Positions 49,322 through 58,401 of a DNA stretch of 64,000 bases are shown here, one piece after another. Where the stretch lies: NCBI RefSeq assembly GCF_026625805.1, contig NZ_CP113064.1, forward strand, positions 1,488,001 through 1,552,000, read 5' to 3'. The notes under the pieces were generated by a model. The model worked only from the letters and a program-made list of their open reading frames with translations, ran no database searches and was not told the origin of the DNA. Within the stretch, counting starts at the first letter, position 1; each line of letters starts with the position of its first letter. The DNA comes from Brevundimonas sp. SL130 (GTDB taxonomy: Bacteria; Pseudomonadota; Alphaproteobacteria; Caulobacterales; Caulobacteraceae). A program made the position numbers and the translations under genes.

Positions 49322-51760
49322 ATGATGAATTTGGCCGAATATCGCCGCACCGCCAGCCGTCTCGCCGACTTCCTGCCCTGGGTCGCGCTCGTCGGTGAAG
49401 GCGTCGTCCTCAACAAGGACGGCAGCTTCCAGCGCACCGCGCGGTTTCGCGGTCCCGACCTCGACAGCGCCGTGCCGGCCGAACTGGTCGCCGTCGCCGG
49501 CCGATTGAACAACGCCTTCCGCCGCCTTGGATCGGGATGGGCGATCTTCGTCGAAGCCCAACGCCATGAGGCGTCGTCCTATGCCGCCAGCCGCTTTCCC
49601 GATGCCGCTTCCGCGCTGGTCGATGCCGAGCGAAAGGCCGATTTCGAGGAAGCCGGATCGCACTACGAATCCAGCTATTTCCTGACCTTCACCTATCTGC
49701 CGCCGGCCGAGGATGCGGCGCGAGCCGAGACCTGGCTGTACGAGGGTCGCGAACGATCCGGCGTCGATGGGCGCGAGATGCTCACCGGCTTCGTCGATCG
49801 CACCGACCGCGTGCTGCAACTGGTCGAAGGCTTCATGCCTGAATGTGTCTGGCTCGATGACCCAGAGACGCTGACCTACCTGCATTCCTGCGTTTCGACC
49901 CAGCGCCATCGCGTCCGTGTGCCGGAGACACCGATGTATCTCGACGCGCTCGTTGCCGACCAGCCGCTCACCGGCGGGCTGGAGCCGCGATTGGGCTCAG
50001 TTCATCTGCGCGTCCTGACCATCGTCGGTTTCCCGACCGCGACGACGCCCGGCCTGCTCGACGAGCTGAACCGGCTGGCCTTTCCCTATCGCTGGTCCAC
50101 CCGCGCCATCCTGCTCGACAAGACCGATGCGACCAAGCTGCTGACCAAGATCCGGCGGCAGTGGTTCGCCAAGCGCAAGTCCATCGCCGCCATTCTGAAA
50201 GAGGTGATGACCAACGAGGCGTCTGCGCTGGTCGATACCGATGCCGCCAACAAGTCGGCCGACGCGGACATGGCCTTGCAGGAACTCGGGGCCGACTACG
50301 CCGGTCTGGCCTATGTCACCGCGACCGTGACGGTCTGGGACGTCGATCCACGCCTCGCCGACGAGAAACTGCGGCTGGTCGAGAAGGTCATCCAGGGCCG
50401 CGATTTCACGGCGATGGCCGAGACCATCAACGCGGCGGACGCCTGGCTCGGCAGCTTACCCGGTCATGTCTATGCCAACGTCCGGCAGCCGCCCATCAGC
50501 ACTTTGAACCTCGCCCACATGATCCCGCTCAGCGCGGTGTGGGCCGGTCCGGAACGGGACGAGCATTTTGCAGCGCCCCCACTGCTCTTCGGCAAGACCG
50601 AAGGCTCGACCCCGTTCCGGTTATCCCTTCACGTTGGCGATGTCGGCCATACGCTCGTCGTCGGCCCGACCGGCGCGGGCAAGTCCGTGTTGCTGGCGCT
50701 GATGGCCATGCAGTTCCGGCGCTACCCGCAAGCGCAAGTCTTCGCCTTCGACTTCGGCGGCAGTATTCGCGCCGCCGCGCTCGCCATGGGCGGCGACTGG
50801 CACGATCTCGGCGGTGGCTTGAGCGACGGCAGCGACGAGAGCGTGTCGCTCCAACCGCTGGTCTGCATCCATGACGTGCCGGAGCGCGCCTGGGCGGCCG
50901 ACTGGATCGTGGCGATCCTGACCCGCGAAGGCGTCGCCATCACGCCCGAGGTGAAAGAGTATATCTGGACGGCGCTGACCTCGTTGGCGTCCGCGCCAAT
51001 CGGCGAGCGGACCATCACCGGCCTATCCGTGCTGCTCCAGTCCAACGACCTGAAGCAGGCGCTCCGGCCTTATTGTGTCGGCGGCGCCCATGGCCGGCTT
51101 CTCGACGCCGAGGCCGAATATCTCGGCTCCGCCACGGTCCAAGCCTTCGAGACCGAAGGGCTGATCGGCACCGAGGCCGCGCCCGCCGTGCTGGCCTACC
51201 TGTTCCACCGGATCGGTGATCGGCTCGACGGATCACCGACGCTTATCATCATCGACGAAGGCTGGCTGGCGCTGGACGATGATGGCTTTGCCGGCCAGCT
51301 CCGTGAGTGGCTGAAGACGCTGCGTAAAAAGAACGCCAGCGTCATCTTCGCCACGCAGTCGCTGTCTGACATCGACGGCAGCGCCATCGCGCCCGCCATC
51401 ATCGAAAGCTGCCCGACCCGGCTTCTGCTCCCGAACGAACGGGCGATCGAACCGCAGATCACAGCCATCTATCGCCGCTTTGGCCTTAACGACCGCCAGA
51501 TTGAGATCCTCGCGCGGGCGACACCGAAGCGAGATTATTACTGCCAGTCCCGGCGCGGCAACCGGCTGTTCGAGCTGGGTCTGTCCGACGTGGCGCTCGC
51601 GCTCTGCGCCGTCTCGTCGAAGACCGATCAGACCGAGATCGCCCGCATCGTCACTGACAACGGCCGCGACGGCTTCCTCGCTGCCTGGCTGCGCCATCGC
51701 GGCGTCGCCTGGGCCGCCGATCTCATCCCCGACCTCACCAACATGGAGACACCATCATGA
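49322..51760 (+). CDS. trbE: Conjugal transfer ATPase TrbE (VirB4 family)
   Basis: 812-residue VirB4/CagE ATPase of the mating channel. Walker A is VGPTGAGKSVLLALMA near residue 449, Walker B is LIIIDEGWLALDD near 640, and the conserved KNASVIFATQSLSDI segment follows. The N-terminal half is the CagE/TrbE domain. A GAGGAGG ribosome site precedes ATG 49322 (49325 is also possible). It overlaps trbJ by 4 bp. Confidence 0.96.
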   Translation: MMNLAEYRRTASRLADFLPWVALVGEGVVLNKDGSFQRTARFRGPDLDSAVPAELVAVAGRLNNAFRRLGSGWAIFVEAQRHEASSYAASRFPDAASALVDAERKADFEEAGSHYESSYFLTFTYLPPAEDAARAETWLYEGRERSGVDGREMLTGFVDRTDRVLQLVEGFMPECVWLDDPETLTYLHSCVSTQRHRVRVPETPMYLDALVADQPLTGGLEPRLGSVHLRVLTIVGFPTATTPGLLDELNRLAFPYRWSTRAILLDKTDATKLLTKIRRQWFAKRKSIAAILKEVMTNEASALVDTDAANKSADADMALQELGADYAGLAYVTATVTVWDVDPRLADEKLRLVEKVIQGRDFTAMAETINAADAWLGSLPGHVYANVRQPPISTLNLAHMIPLSAVWAGPERDEHFAAPPLLFGKTEGSTPFRLSLHVGDVGHTLVVGPTGAGKSVLLALMAMQFRRYPQAQVFAFDFGGSIRAAALAMGGDWHDLGGGLSDGSDESVSLQPLVCIHDVPERAWAADWIVAILTREGVAITPEVKEYIWTALTSLASAPIGERTITGLSVLLQSNDLKQALRPYCVGGAHGRLLDAEAEYLGSATVQAFETEGLIGTEAAPAVLAYLFHRIGDRLDGSPTLIIIDEGWLALDDDGFAGQLREWLKTLRKKNASVIFATQSLSDIDGSAIAPAIIESCPTRLLLPNERAIEPQITAIYRRFGLNDRQIEILARATPKRDYYCQSRRGNRLFELGLSDVALALCAVSSKTDQTEIARIVTDNGRDGFLAAWLRHRGVAWAADLIPDLTNMETPS

Positions 51761-52518
51761 TGTTTCGTCGTTCACGCGCGGCGTTTGTCGCCGCATCCAT
51801 CCTGTCCGTGCCGCTCGCTTTGTCGCCGATCGTCACCACGCCCGCCGCCGCGCAGTGGGTCGTGTTCGATCCGTCGAACTACGCCCAGAATATCCTGACG
51901 GCGGCGCGCACGCTCCAGTCGGTCAATCAGCAGATCACCCAGCTTCAGAACGAAGCGACGATGCTGATCAATCAGGCGCGCAATCTGGCCAGCCTGCCAT
52001 ATTCGTCGCTCCAGCAATTGCAGCAGTCGGTCAAGCGCACCCAGCAGCTTCTGAGTCAGGCACAGAACATCGCCTTCGACGTCCAGCAGATCGACCGCGC
52101 CTTCCAGCAGCAATACCGCAACGTCTCGATGTCGGTCTCCGACAGCCAGTTGGTCACGGACGCCCGCTCGCGCTGGCAGAACACCGTCGGCGGCCTGCAG
52201 GACGCGATGAAGGTGCAGGCCGGCGTTGTCGGCAACATCGACACCAACCGCGCACAGATGTCGGCGCTGGTCGGATCGAGCCAGTCCGCCACCGGCGCGC
52301 TCCAGGCGACGCAGGCCGGCAACCAACTTCTCGCGCTCCAGGCCCAGCAGCTCGCCGATCTCACCGCCGTCGTCGCCGCCAACGGCCGCGCCCAGGCGCT
52401 GACCGAGGCCGAACGCGCCGCAGCCGCCGAACAGGGCCGCGAACAGCGGCGCCGCTTCCTGACGCCGGGCTCGGGTTACCAGCCCGGCAACGCGCTGATG
52501 TTCAACAACGGCAACTGA
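51757..52518 (+). CDS. trbJ: Conjugal transfer protein TrbJ (VirB5-like)
   Basis: 253-residue periplasmic protein with a signal peptide ending at PAAAQW and long Gln-rich coiled-coil helices (QSVNQQITQLQNEATMLINQARN; QQSVKRTQQLLSQAQNIAFDVQQID), as for TrbJ/VirB5 pilus-tip proteins. Followed 10 bp later by the trbK-like gene. Confidence 0.94.
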   Translation: MMFRRSRAAFVAASILSVPLALSPIVTTPAAAQWVVFDPSNYAQNILTAARTLQSVNQQITQLQNEATMLINQARNLASLPYSSLQQLQQSVKRTQQLLSQAQNIAFDVQQIDRAFQQQYRNVSMSVSDSQLVTDARSRWQNTVGGLQDAMKVQAGVVGNIDTNRAQMSALVGSSQSATGALQATQAGNQLLALQAQQLADLTAVVAANGRAQALTEAERAAAAEQGREQRRRFLTPGSGYQPGNALMFNNGN

Positions 52519-52528
52519 GGGCGCGACC

Positions 52529-52867
52529 ATGGACGGCAAGATCCTCGCGCGCCTCGGCGCCGTCATCTTCGTCGCCATCGCCGTCACCGCGACGGCGATC
52601 GAGATGACCCGCCAGGACGAGACACCGGCGAACCCGGTCGCGCCGATGGTCGCGCCGTCCGCCCCCGATCCGTTGCGCGAAGGGCAACGCCGGTGCCAGC
52701 GCCTCGGCGAGGCCGGTGCGCGCGACGCCGAGTGCCTGCGCGTCTGGGCCGAGAGCCGCGACCGCTTCCTCGGTCTCGATCGGCAACGACCGTCCGTGCC
52801 CTCGGACGATGATCCCGTCACCAAAGAGACCGCGCCGACCACGCAGCTCCCGGCCGAGGAACGATAG
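52529..52867 (+). CDS. trbK: Putative entry exclusion protein TrbK-alt
   Basis: 112 residues. An N-terminal membrane anchor (LARLGAVIFVAIAVTATAIEM) precedes the conserved CQRLGEAGARDAECLRVWAESRDRFLG motif with two Cys, typical of the alternative TrbK family between trbJ and trbL. These proteins are thought to block redundant mating between cells carrying the same element. A pair of acidic and Pro-rich stretches forms the tail. Confidence 0.88.
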   Translation: MDGKILARLGAVIFVAIAVTATAIEMTRQDETPANPVAPMVAPSAPDPLREGQRRCQRLGEAGARDAECLRVWAESRDRFLGLDRQRPSVPSDDDPVTKETAPTTQLPAEER

Positions 52868-52869
52868 AC

Positions 52870-54174
52870 ATGGGCGGCACCGGCGTCATCGACCAGTTCC
52901 TGGCCGTCTTCACCCGCTATATCGATAGCGGCTTCGGCCTGTTGTCGGGCGAGGTCGCCTTTATCGCCACGACGCTGATCGTCATCGACGTGACGCTGGC
53001 GGCCCTGTTCTGGTCGATGGGCGGCGATGACGACATCATCGGCCGGCTCATCAAGAAGACCCTGTTCGTCGGGGTGTTCGCCTACATCATCGGTAACTGG
53101 AACAACCTTGCACGGATCGTCTTCGAGAGCTTCGCGGGCCTCGGCCTGAAGGCGAGTGGAACCGGGTTCACGACCGCCGATCTGCTGCGCCCCGGCAAGG
53201 TGGCGCAGGTCGGCCTCGACGCGGGACGACCACTGCTCGAATCGATCTCCGGTCTGATGGGCTGGATCTCCTTCTTCGAGAACTTCATCCAGATCGCCTG
53301 CCTGCTGTTCGCCTGGGCGCTGGTGCTGCTGGCCTTCTTCATCCTCGCCATCCAGCTCTTCGTCACCCTGATCGAGTTCAAGCTGACGACGCTGGCCGGC
53401 TTCGTGCTCATTCCCTTCGGCCTGTTCGGCAAATCGGCCTTCATGGCCGAACGGGTGCTGGGCAACGTCATCTCGTCGGGCATCAAGGTGCTGGTGCTCG
53501 CCGTCATCATCGGCATCGGGTCGACCCTGTTCAGCCAGTTCACCGCCGGATTCGGCGGCACCGCGCCGACGATCGACGACGCCATGGCGATCGTGCTCGC
53601 CGCGCTGTCGCTGCTGGGCCTCGGCATCTTCGGCCCCGGCATCGCCAACGGCCTCGTCTCCGGCGGCCCACAGCTTGGTGCGGGTGCGGCGATCGGCACG
53701 GGTCTGGCGGCTGGCGGCATGGTCGCCGCCGGTGGTGCTGCGATCGGCGCCGTGGCGTCCGGCGGTGCGGCTCTCGCCGGTGGTGCTGCCGCCGCCGCCC
53801 GAGGCGGCGCGACCCTCGCAGGCGGCGCGACCGCCGCTTATCGGGCCGGAGGCGCATCGGGCGTCGCCAGTACCGGCGCGTCCCAGGCCGGGTCCGCCGT
53901 CGCCAGCCCGTTCAAGCGCGCTGCCGTGTCCATGAAGGACAGCTTTCAGGCCGGGGAGCGCGCCGTCACCGGCGAGACGGCGCCGAACGAGAGCGCCGAC
54001 GCTTCATCCGCATCGTCTTCGTCCGCCAGCGCTGACGGCCCGCCCGCATGGGCCAAGCGCATGAAGCGCGGAAGCCAAGCCTCCCACGGCATTCAGGCCG
54101 CCGCCCATGCCGTCAAATCCGGCGACAGCCATGGCGGCGGCTCTTCCGTCAACCTCTCCGAAAGCGACCGCTGA
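52870..54174 (+). CDS. trbL: Conjugal transfer protein TrbL (VirB6-like)
   Basis: 434-residue polytopic inner-membrane channel component. Five or six transmembrane helices lie in residues 25-280 (for example GEVAFIATTLIVIDVTLAALFW and LLFAWALVLLAFFILAIQLFV), followed by a Gly/Ala-rich region (residues 265-330) and a Ser-rich hydrophilic tail. Starts two bases after trbK and shares a base with trbF. Confidence 0.93.
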   Translation: MGGTGVIDQFLAVFTRYIDSGFGLLSGEVAFIATTLIVIDVTLAALFWSMGGDDDIIGRLIKKTLFVGVFAYIIGNWNNLARIVFESFAGLGLKASGTGFTTADLLRPGKVAQVGLDAGRPLLESISGLMGWISFFENFIQIACLLFAWALVLLAFFILAIQLFVTLIEFKLTTLAGFVLIPFGLFGKSAFMAERVLGNVISSGIKVLVLAVIIGIGSTLFSQFTAGFGGTAPTIDDAMAIVLAALSLLGLGIFGPGIANGLVSGGPQLGAGAAIGTGLAAGGMVAAGGAAIGAVASGGAALAGGAAAAARGGATLAGGATAAYRAGGASGVASTGASQAGSAVASPFKRAAVSMKDSFQAGERAVTGETAPNESADASSASSSSASADGPPAWAKRMKRGSQASHGIQAAAHAVKSGDSHGGGSSVNLSESDR

Positions 54175-54857
54175 TGTTCAAACGACCCTCCACCCATTAC
54201 GGCAAGACGCCGCAACCCGAGACGCCGTATCAACGCGCCGCCCAGGTCTGGGACGACCGCATCGGCTCCGCCCGCGTCCAGGCAAAGAACTGGCGGCTGA
54301 TGGCCTTCGGCTCGCTGATCCTCTCGGCCGGGCTATCCGGCGCGCTGGTCTGGCAATCGGCCAATGGCTCGATCGTGCCGTGGGTGGTACAAGTGGACAA
54401 GCTCGGCCAGACCCAGGCCATCGCGCCCGCCGTCGCCGACTATCGCCCGACCGATCCGCAGATCGCCTGGCATCTGGCGCGCTTCATCGAGCAGGTCCGC
54501 TCGATCCCGGCCGATGCGATCATCGTGCGGCAGAACTGGCTGCGCGCCTACGAGTTCACGACGGATCGCGGGGCGATGGCGCTGAACGACTATGCCCGCG
54601 TCAACGACCCTTTCACCAAGGTCGGCAAGCAGCAGATCGCCGTCGAGGTGTCGTCCGTGATCCGAGCCTCGCCCGACAGTTTTCGCGTCGCCTGGATCGA
54701 GCGCCGCTATCAGGACGGCTCGCTCGCCGAGACATCGCGCTGGACCGCCATCCTCACCATCGCCGTCGCGCCACCCCGCGACGCCGAAAAGCTCCGGGCC
54801 AATCCGCTCGGAATCTACGTCAACGCCATCAACTGGTCGAAGGAGCTTGGACAATGA
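54174..54857 (+). CDS. trbF: Conjugal transfer protein TrbF (VirB8-like)
   Basis: 227 residues. The N-terminus YQRAAQVWDDRIGSARVQAKNWR precedes one transmembrane helix (LMAFGSLILSAGLSGALVWQ), then a periplasmic VirB8-like fold with VPWVVQVDKLGQTQAI. It nucleates the channel core. The start at 54174 shares a base with the trbL stop and the end overlaps trbG by 4 bp. Confidence 0.95.
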   Translation: MFKRPSTHYGKTPQPETPYQRAAQVWDDRIGSARVQAKNWRLMAFGSLILSAGLSGALVWQSANGSIVPWVVQVDKLGQTQAIAPAVADYRPTDPQIAWHLARFIEQVRSIPADAIIVRQNWLRAYEFTTDRGAMALNDYARVNDPFTKVGKQQIAVEVSSVIRASPDSFRVAWIERRYQDGSLAETSRWTAILTIAVAPPRDAEKLRANPLGIYVNAINWSKELGQ

Positions 54858-55930
54858 TCCGGCCGTCTCATCTGACCGCCGGACATCCGGCGAACCGTAT
54901 TCCCGCCATGCCGCCGAGGCGCAAAGCCGGAAAGGCGGCTCTCCGTAAAGTCGACCTTGCGGTTCTGCTGCTCTCCGCAACGGCGCTCGCTGGCTGCGCC
55001 ACGACGCAGAAGCCGCCCGAGATTTCTTACGACAACGCCGCGCCCGCCGCGCAGACGGTCGATCCGCCATCGCCCGTCACCGTCGTCGAGCTGCCGCGTC
55101 CGCTGCCGTTGCCCGGCCAGATGAAGCCGGTGGAGCAATCCCGCCGTGCGCCGGAGCCGACCGATCCCGCCGCCCGCGTCAATCAGGCCAATGCGCAGGC
55201 CCGCGTCCAGCCGGTTCGCGACGGCTTCATCAACGCCATGCAGGTCTATCCCTATACCGGCGGCGCGCTCTATCAGGTCTATACCGCCATCGGCCAGATC
55301 ACTGACATCGCGCTCCAGCCCGGCGAGACGCTGGTCGGGTCCGGTCCGGTCGCCGCCGGCGACACCGTGCGGTGGATCATCGGCGATACGCTCAGCGGCT
55401 CCGGCGCGACGCAACAGGTGCATATCCTGGTGAAGCCGACGCGGCCCGAGCTGATGACCAACCTCGTCATCAACACCAACCTGCGCACCTATCATATGGA
55501 ACTGCGCTCGACCGAGCGGACCTATATGGCGTCCGTGTCCTGGCAGTATCCGCAGGACCAGCTCATCGCGCTGCGCCGCCAGAACGCCCAGGCCGAGGCC
55601 GCGCAGCCCGTCGCAGCCGGCGTCGATCTCGCCAACGTCAACTTCCGCTATGTGATCGAGGGCGACCGCGCACCATGGCGGCCGCTCCGCGCCTTCGACG
55701 ACGGCCGGCAAGTGTTCATCGAATTCCCGCGCGGCATCGCGCAAGGGGAAATGCCACCGCTGTTCGTCGTCGGGCCGGAGGGCAACACCTCAGAACTGGT
55801 CAACTACCGCGTTCGCGGCCGGCATATGATCGTCGATCGGCTGTTCGCCGCCGCCGAACTGCGTTTCGGCACCGGCGACACCCAGCGCCGCGTCCGCATC
55901 ACCCGCACCGACGGGAGGCCGTCGTCATGA
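54854..55930 (+). CDS. trbG: Conjugal transfer protein TrbG (VirB9-like)
   Basis: 358-residue outer-core protein. The signal peptide ends at lipobox LAGC, followed by a Pro-rich linker and the VirB9/CagX domain (RVQPVRDGFINAMQVYPYTGGALYQVYTAIGQITDIALQPGE; TYMASVSWQYPQ; WRPLRAFDDGRQVFIEFP). The start at 54854 overlaps the trbF stop (ATGA), fitting the operon pattern; trbI begins four bases before its end. Confidence 0.95.
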   Translation: MIRPSHLTAGHPANRIPAMPPRRKAGKAALRKVDLAVLLLSATALAGCATTQKPPEISYDNAAPAAQTVDPPSPVTVVELPRPLPLPGQMKPVEQSRRAPEPTDPAARVNQANAQARVQPVRDGFINAMQVYPYTGGALYQVYTAIGQITDIALQPGETLVGSGPVAAGDTVRWIIGDTLSGSGATQQVHILVKPTRPELMTNLVINTNLRTYHMELRSTERTYMASVSWQYPQDQLIALRRQNAQAEAAQPVAAGVDLANVNFRYVIEGDRAPWRPLRAFDDGRQVFIEFPRGIAQGEMPPLFVVGPEGNTSELVNYRVRGRHMIVDRLFAAAELRFGTGDTQRRVRITRTDGRPSS

Positions 55931-57168
55931 GCGACATCGATCCCGAGAAGACGCCGACACCCGAGCCGGATGACGATGACGCCCGCCCGCTGACCGGCGA
56001 GCCGGTCGCGCCGATGCGGCTGCGCGCCGAACCGCCGCGCGTCACCCGGCTGTCGCGCAAGGTGCTGATCGGTCTCGGCCTGGTCGCCAGCACCGGGATC
56101 GGCGGCGCGCTGATCTATGCGCTCCAGACCCGTGATGGCGGCGGCGGAAATACCGAACTCTATTCGACCGAAAACCGCGCGACCGCTGATGGGCTCAATG
56201 GTCTGCCGCGCGACTATACCGGCCCGATCCTCGGACCCGCTTTGCCGGGCGACCTCGGGCGACCGATCCTCTACGCCCAGCATCGCGGCCAGCCCGTGCC
56301 CACGCCGGGCATTGGCACACCCGCCGCGACTCCGCCGGGTCTCAGCGCCGAAGAGCAGCGCCGGCTTCAGGAAATCGAAGCGGCGCGGACCGGCCGGCTG
56401 TTCGCTTCGACCGAGACGCGGACGACCGCGCCGTCCGCCACCACGACCGCCAACGCCACGCCGCCAATACCGGACCTGACCAGCCTCGGCCTCGCGCCGC
56501 AGCCGGCGACACCGACCGCGCAGGATCGCCAGCTCGCCTTCCTCAATCAGGCGGCCGACCGACGCACCGTCGCGCCCGATCGCATCGCTGCGCCCGCATC
56601 GCCGAACGTGCTGCAGGCCGGCGCGGTCATTCCGGCCGCCCTCATCACCGGCATCCGCTCCGATCTGCCCGGCCAGATCACCGCCCAGGTCACGGAAAAC
56701 GTCTACGATAGCCCGACCGGCCGTATCCTGCTCGTGCCGCAGGGCACGCGGCTGATCGGCCAGTACGACAACGGCGTCGGCTTCGGGCAGCGCCGGGTGT
56801 TGCTGGTCTGGAACCGCCTCATCATGCCCAATGGCCGCTCCATCGTGCTGGAGCGCCAGCCGGGCGCGGACGCCAAGGGCTATGCCGGGCTGGAGGACGG
56901 CGTCGATTATCATTGGGGGGAACTGTTCAAGGCGGCGGCGCTCTCGACGCTGCTCAGCATCGGCGCCAACGCGGGATCGTCCAGCGACGAAAGCGATTTG
57001 CTCAGCGCCATCCGCGACGGTGCTTCCGACAGCATCGGCCAGACAGGCCGGCAGATCGTCCAGCGCCAGCTCAACATCGCCCCGACGCTCACCATCCGGC
57101 CGGGCTTCGCCGTCCGGGTCATCGTCACCCGCGATCTCGTGCTCGAACCCTATGGAGCCACGCCATGA
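55927..57168 (+). CDS. trbI: Conjugal transfer protein TrbI (VirB10-like)
   Basis: 413-residue channel-core protein spanning both membranes. A cytoplasmic acidic tail, one transmembrane helix (LIGLGLVASTGIGGALIYAL) and a Pro/Ala-rich stalk lead to the VirB10 domain (VIPAALITGIRSDLPGQITAQVTENVYDSPTGRILLVPQGTRLIGQYD and SIVLERQPGADAKGYAGLEDGVD). The start at 55927 overlaps trbG by 4 bp. Confidence 0.96.
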   Translation: MSDIDPEKTPTPEPDDDDARPLTGEPVAPMRLRAEPPRVTRLSRKVLIGLGLVASTGIGGALIYALQTRDGGGGNTELYSTENRATADGLNGLPRDYTGPILGPALPGDLGRPILYAQHRGQPVPTPGIGTPAATPPGLSAEEQRRLQEIEAARTGRLFASTETRTTAPSATTTANATPPIPDLTSLGLAPQPATPTAQDRQLAFLNQAADRRTVAPDRIAAPASPNVLQAGAVIPAALITGIRSDLPGQITAQVTENVYDSPTGRILLVPQGTRLIGQYDNGVGFGQRRVLLVWNRLIMPNGRSIVLERQPGADAKGYAGLEDGVDYHWGELFKAAALSTLLSIGANAGSSSDESDLLSAIRDGASDSIGQTGRQIVQRQLNIAPTLTIRPGFAVRVIVTRDLVLEPYGATP

Positions 57169-57407
57169 CCAAACTGAAGCTCGGCCCCATCACTGAGACC
57201 AAGCCGGTGAAGGTGACAGTGGAGCTGCCCGCCGATCTGCACCGAGATCTCGCCGCCTATGCCGAGGTGCTCGGCCGCGAGAGCGGCCATCCGCCCACCG
57301 ATCCCGTCCGCCTCATCGTACCAATGCTGGAGCGGTTCATCGCCACCGATCGGGCGTTCGCCAAAGCGAAGCGCGGCACGGCGGCGAGCGGGGGCAGGTC
57401 ATCATGA
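57165..57407 (+). CDS. DUF2274 family protein
   Basis: 80-residue DUF2274 protein, the usual last gene of trb operons of this type. It has an RHH-like core: KLKLGPITETKPVKVTVELPADLHRDLAAYAEVLGRE, then RLIVPMLERFIATDRAF. Overlaps trbI by 4 bp. It may bind DNA as a regulator of transfer; no direct evidence. Confidence 0.88.
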   Translation: MTKLKLGPITETKPVKVTVELPADLHRDLAAYAEVLGRESGHPPTDPVRLIVPMLERFIATDRAFAKAKRGTAASGGRSS

Positions 57408-57593
57408 TGCCGACGCCTTCCGATCTCCGCCGGACCGATCGCGGAATACGATCGACATATCGCAACGCGCCGTCTTCACAGTTCGCGCAATCCGCCGATG
57501 CTGGAAGAATTGCGCGGCGTCAGGGCGAAGGCCAGCATCAGGATGAAGGGACAGGTGTCGTTACGGTTGGTCATCTCACAGACTGCGATTCCC

Positions 57594-57857
57594 ATGTCCC
57601 GGCGCGCCGCTGATCGCCCGCAACGCCGGCTCCATGTCGTGTCCGGCGCTTTGCCCGACGACCTCTACGACTATATCCCGCAGGACGACATCGAGACGCC
57701 GGCCCCACGCATCGGTCGACCGCCGAAGCACGATGTCGAGACCTGGACCGTCACCGACGACTGGCCCGAGCGCGTGCCGGTGACAGAGGCCGAAATCGAC
57801 CTGTTCGAGGCGTGGTTCGGCGACATTTTCGACGAGTTGTTCGGGCCATCCAAGTGA
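57594..57857 (+). CDS. Small acidic hypothetical protein of the element
   Basis: 87 residues, no known domain. The core RLHVVSGALPDDLYDYIPQDDIETPAPRIGRPPKHDVETWTVTDDWPERVPVTEAEIDLFEAWFGDIFDELFG is acidic and resembles small proteins seen beside trb operons of related elements (from memory). The frame is open to ATG 57498; 57594 is chosen as the point where such homologues begin, without a clear ribosome site. A shorter frame at 57404-57613 overlapping it is less convincing. Confidence 0.55.
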   Translation: MSRRAADRPQRRLHVVSGALPDDLYDYIPQDDIETPAPRIGRPPKHDVETWTVTDDWPERVPVTEAEIDLFEAWFGDIFDELFGPSK

Positions 57858-57900
57858 GCCATGATCGGCCTAGGCGATGCCCGTGCAGACGCATTTTTAC

Positions 57901-57929
57901 TTGATTTAGTTGCTCTATGATGATAACTA
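57901..57929 (+). promoter_or_regulatory. Promoter candidate of the recombinase operon
   Basis: TTGATT (57901-57906) and TAACTA (57924-57929) are 17 bp apart in a distinctly AT-rich 45-bp stretch, the only such stretch before the HTH/recombinase gene pair. Confidence 0.42.
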
Positions 57930-58002
57930 TAGGTGGTGATTTTCGATCCGCCGCCTGAGACTTTCGTCCGGCCTGGCGGGCGCCAGACGGAGGCACTACG
58001 CC

Positions 58003-58401
58003 ATGACGACGCTGAAGGTCGGCATCGCCGATCCCGAGGAGATGAAAGCCCGCACACTGCGCATTGCACGGGGTGAGGAGAAGCCGTCGCCGGGCGATCC
58101 AACCGTCTGGTTCGCCTCGACCGAATCCTTCGCCCGCATCCTTTCGGCTCCCAATCGCGAGATGCTGCGCATCATCGCAGAGCAGGCCCCGGACTCGCTT
58201 GACGAACTGGCGGCGCTGACAGACCGGGCCAAGTCCAACCTGTCGCGCACGCTGAAGACGATGATCGGCTACGGCCTGATCCGTATGGAGCGAAGCGGCC
58301 GCAAGCTTGCGCCGAAGCTCATTCACGATCGCGTCGTGCTGGACTTGCCGCTGAAAGAATCTCGAAAGCGAACCGCCACGGCAGAGGGGGACCGATCATG
58401 A
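58003..58401 (+). CDS. Winged-helix DNA-binding protein (HVO_A0114-like)
   Basis: 132 residues. The N-terminal part KVGIADPEEMKARTLRIARGEE and SFARILSAPNREMLRIIAEQAPDSLDELAALTDRAKSNLSRTLKTMIGYGLIRM, a MarR-like winged helix, match the HVO_A0114 family of putative DNA-binding proteins. GGAGG lies nine bases before the ATG. It overlaps the serine recombinase by 4 bp, so it may control integration or excision; in other genomes relatives act as antitoxins with TumE, but no TumE gene is seen here. Confidence 0.83.
   Translation: MTTLKVGIADPEEMKARTLRIARGEEKPSPGDPTVWFASTESFARILSAPNREMLRIIAEQAPDSLDELAALTDRAKSNLSRTLKTMIGYGLIRMERSGRKLAPKLIHDRVVLDLPLKESRKRTATAEGDRS

Noticed and set aside
57404..57613. 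69-codon frame after the DUF2274 gene
   Set aside because: Low-complexity translation and overlap with the better supported 57594-57857 gene; could be real but evidence is too thin.
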